DNA from: Prevotellaceae bacterium UBA1710
GTDB taxonomy: Bacteria; Bacteroidota; Bacteroidia; Bacteroidales; Bacteroidaceae
Direction: 5' to 3'
Length of the DNA stretch: 31,206 bases
Assembly: GCA_002317355.1 (NCBI GenBank)
Contig: DCJC01000048.1
Coordinates: forward strand, 1-31,206
The translations under genes were made by a program, and so were the position numbers. The notes beneath the pieces were generated by a model. That model worked only from the letters and a program-made list of their open reading frames with translations, did no database searches and had not been told where the DNA came from. Below, in pieces: positions 29,800-31,206 of the stretch. Numbering within the stretch: the first letter of the stretch is position 1; the number at the start of each line of letters is the position of its first letter.

Positions 29800-30741
29800 A
29801 TGCGTATGCAAGCAACAGGGTTATACATAAATCCTTTGACCGACTTCGGTTTCAAGAAGATCTTTGGCAACGAGGATATCATGCGAGAGTTTCTCAATGA
29901 TATTATTGAACCAAAATCACCTATTGTGAAGGTGACATTTCTCGATAAAGAGATGCCACCAGAGACAAAGTATGAACGCGGAATAATCTACGACATGCGA
30001 TGTCTGCTTGATTCGGGCGAAGAGGTCATCGTTGAGATGCAGAATCGCGGTCAGGATTATTTCAAGGATCGCATCTGCTATTATATGTCACGTGCCATAT
30101 CTTCTCAGGGAGACAGAGGCAATGACAGCTGGAAATTTGAGATTCATGCTGTCTATGGTGTATTCTTCATGAATTTCCGTCTTAACGAAAGAAATTCAGA
30201 TGACAAATCCAAGCATGACATCCGTCATATAGCCCTTGTGGATATAGATACGCATGACATGTTTTCTGAGAAATTGCAGATGTGGCTCATAGAACTTCCG
30301 AGATACAGGAATATGTCTGAAGCCGACTGCAAGACAAACAAAGATTATTGGTTGTACAACTTAACACATTTAGAGACTATGAATACCGCTGTACCATTCC
30401 AGGCTCAGAAGCCTATATTCCATAAGCTGGAGAACATAGCTGATATGGCTCAGCTGACACGCGAGGAGCGTAATTACTATCACGTAAGTCTTGATGCTTT
30501 CCGCACCAACCTTGCGGTGATGGATCATGAGCGCAATGTAGGTCGTGCGGAAGGTCGCGAGGAAGGACGTGCGGAAGGACGCGAGGAAGGACGTGCGGAA
30601 GGACGTGCGGAAGGTCGTGCGGAAGGTGATAGGAATCGCCAGATATCTACTGCAACGGCCTTGAAACAAATGGGTGTTCTATCCATTGATCAGATAGCAG
30701 CAGCTACAGGATTAAGCAAGGACGAAATACAAACTTTGTGA
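29800..30741 (+). CDS. Rpn-family PD-(D/E)XK nuclease ('transposase' family)
   Basis: The 313-residue protein has a PD-(D/E)XK nuclease core at residues about 8-235. NPLTDFGFKKIFG opens it, and D65 (YDMRCLL) with E79 and Q81 (VIVEMQN) fits the D...ExQ active site of this family. Residues about 248-277 are seven to eight 4-residue repeats (GRAE/GREE) encoded by 12-bp DNA units, followed by a 36-residue tail ending LSKDEIQTL. Rpn proteins cut DNA, promote recA-independent recombination, and in E. coli act as toxins in phage defence. Internal in-frame ATGs at 30445 (98-aa product) and 30520 (73-aa product) could give an RpnS form. ATG 29806 is an alternative start. Confidence 0.9.
   Translation: MRMQATGLYINPLTDFGFKKIFGNEDIMREFLNDIIEPKSPIVKVTFLDKEMPPETKYERGIIYDMRCLLDSGEEVIVEMQNRGQDYFKDRICYYMSRAISSQGDRGNDSWKFEIHAVYGVFFMNFRLNERNSDDKSKHDIRHIALVDIDTHDMFSEKLQMWLIELPRYRNMSEADCKTNKDYWLYNLTHLETMNTAVPFQAQKPIFHKLENIADMAQLTREERNYYHVSLDAFRTNLAVMDHERNVGRAEGREEGRAEGREEGRAEGRAEGRAEGDRNRQISTATALKQMGVLSIDQIAAATGLSKDEIQTL
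30541..30630 (+). repeat. 12-bp coding tandem repeat in Rpn gene
   Basis: About seven units of GGWCGTGCGGAA or GGWCGCGAGGAA encode the GRAE/GREE helix. Unit identity is high enough for slippage, so copy number probably varies between strains while the frame is kept. Confidence 0.9.
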
Positions 30742-30757
30742 TAGGAAACAAAGTAAT

Positions 30758-30796
30758 GTGAATTCGATCAATTTGCTTTAGCCGCCTTCTAAAAAA
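30758..30796 (+). repeat. 39-bp 3' module, copy 2
   Basis: This repeats the module at 29616-29654 with a single difference (GCT for GCG at the nineteenth to twentieth base). It starts 17 bp after the Rpn stop. Confidence 0.92.
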
Positions 30797-30812
30797 CAGA
30801 ATAAATCCTGAG

Positions 30813-30856
30813 AAAACCGAATAAAACAATTGTTTATTATTGTTTTATTCGGTTTC
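30813..30856 (+). terminator. Terminator of the Rpn nuclease gene
   Basis: AAACCGAATAAAACAA (30814-30829) pairs with its complement at 30840-30855 around a 10-nt loop, followed by CTTTTTGTTT. The stem is the same sequence as in the terminator at 29670-29703. Confidence 0.9.
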
Positions 30857-31077
30857 TTTTTGTTTGACTGGGTTATATTGATTGCTTTCGCGATTTATAA
30901 CAAGAGAAAACAATCGTTTTTCATGTTTGTAAATGTTTATAGATATTGAGGAGCAAAGCGACGACTTATAATAACCAACGCCAACGTTAACGTCAATAAT
31001 TAATAGTCGCCTAACGGCTCAACATAGAGAAACATAAATGAACATCAATCAACATTTTTGTTGATTAAAACATTAAG

Positions 31078-31118
31078 TCTTTTTCTTTAGAACCACGGAC
31101 TACACGGACCGACCGGAC
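31078..31118 (-). repeat. Right boundary repeat of the Rpn locus
   Basis: This is the inverted partner of 29087-29125: read on the minus strand it gives GTCCGGTCGGTCCGTGTAGT then CCGTGGTTCTAAAGAAAAAGA. The two arms enclose about 2.0 kb containing both Rpn-related genes. Confidence 0.7.
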
Positions 31119-31206
31119 TATTGGCTTACGCCTTGACTGTTAACTTGTAGTAAATGTCCGTGTAGTTAGAGTCGTTCGTGGTTAACCCAACTTTTCCCAT
31201 TTGAAC

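Larger units (their letters stand above)
30742..31206. other. Gene-free right end with repeats
   Basis: No gene is visible. It holds the second 3' module and terminator, a GCGAC/GTCGC imperfect inverted repeat near 30958-31009 containing degenerate 12-bp units (GTTAACGTC, AATTAATAGTC), an AATCAACA/TGTTGATT hairpin near 31047-31066, and boundary repeats at 31078-31118 and 31155-31185. Confidence 0.7.

Noticed and set aside
30445..30741. Internal promoter for an intragenic RpnS form
   Set aside because: In-frame ATGs at 30445 and 30520 exist, but I found no TAnnTTTG element at a suitable distance upstream, so separate internal expression is left as a possibility rather than a feature.

Overview
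The window looks like chromosomal DNA of a Bacteroidales bacterium, most likely Prevotellaceae (Prevotella/Segatella type). The inference rests on Bacteroidota-style promoters (TTG, 19-20 bp, TAnnTTTG) in front of many genes, no clear Shine-Dalgarno sequences, Bacteroidota-restricted families (DUF3127, DUF4835/PorD-like, Rpn-type PD-(D/E)XK 'transposase' proteins), lipobox proteins starting MKK..., and many dispersed intergenic palindromes. Genus is inference; no rRNA or tRNA gene is visible.

Layout. 1-2073: repeat-rich DNA, a TetR regulator and a DUF3127 protein with an SSB-like acidic tip (both minus). 2074-11072 (plus): a long housekeeping run of dnaN, a DEDDh exonuclease, a DUF4835/PorD-like exported protein, recN, a secreted protease-fold/TPR protein that has lost its catalytic triad, engB and an ABC-F ATPase, closed by a perfect 20-bp stem terminator. 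11109-11572 (minus): two very small lipoproteins. 11948-14942 (plus): mtaB, a family 2 glycosyltransferase and nth, coupled by two ATGA overlaps. 14866-18684 (minus): a sensor/HAMP/SpoIIE-type phosphatase whose tail overlaps nth, and rpsA. 18869-20599 (plus): a secreted 5'-nucleotidase-family phosphoesterase. 20648-22442 (minus): nudC-mltG. 22443-23260: an 818-bp gene-free stretch with a strong minus-strand promoter and a candidate small RNA. 23261-25977 (minus): paaK, a two-ACT-domain protein and a nitrilase-family amidase. 26154-28961 (plus): an OprO/OprP-like porin and a sodium:solute symporter separated by an inverted pair of GC-rich repeats.

Most interesting region, 29087-31118. A 100-aa protein made only of an Rpn-type C-terminal tail has its own strong promoter and lies directly upstream of a full-length Rpn nuclease gene with its own promoter. 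The small protein aligns along nearly its whole length with residues about 216-313 of the nuclease. Published work on E. coli Rpn proteins describes a toxic full-length protein (RpnL) neutralised by its separately translated C-terminal domain (RpnS), with a helix of 4-residue repeats of variable number. Here the 4-residue repeats are present, and an RpnS-like protein exists as a separate upstream gene. Both genes end in the same 39-bp 3' module plus a near-identical terminator although their coding tails have diverged. The small gene is preceded by a 12-bp-periodic inverted operator-like array, and the pair is bounded by roughly 40-bp inverted repeats. I read this as a candidate two-gene Rpn toxin/antitoxin-like defence locus; the function is inference.
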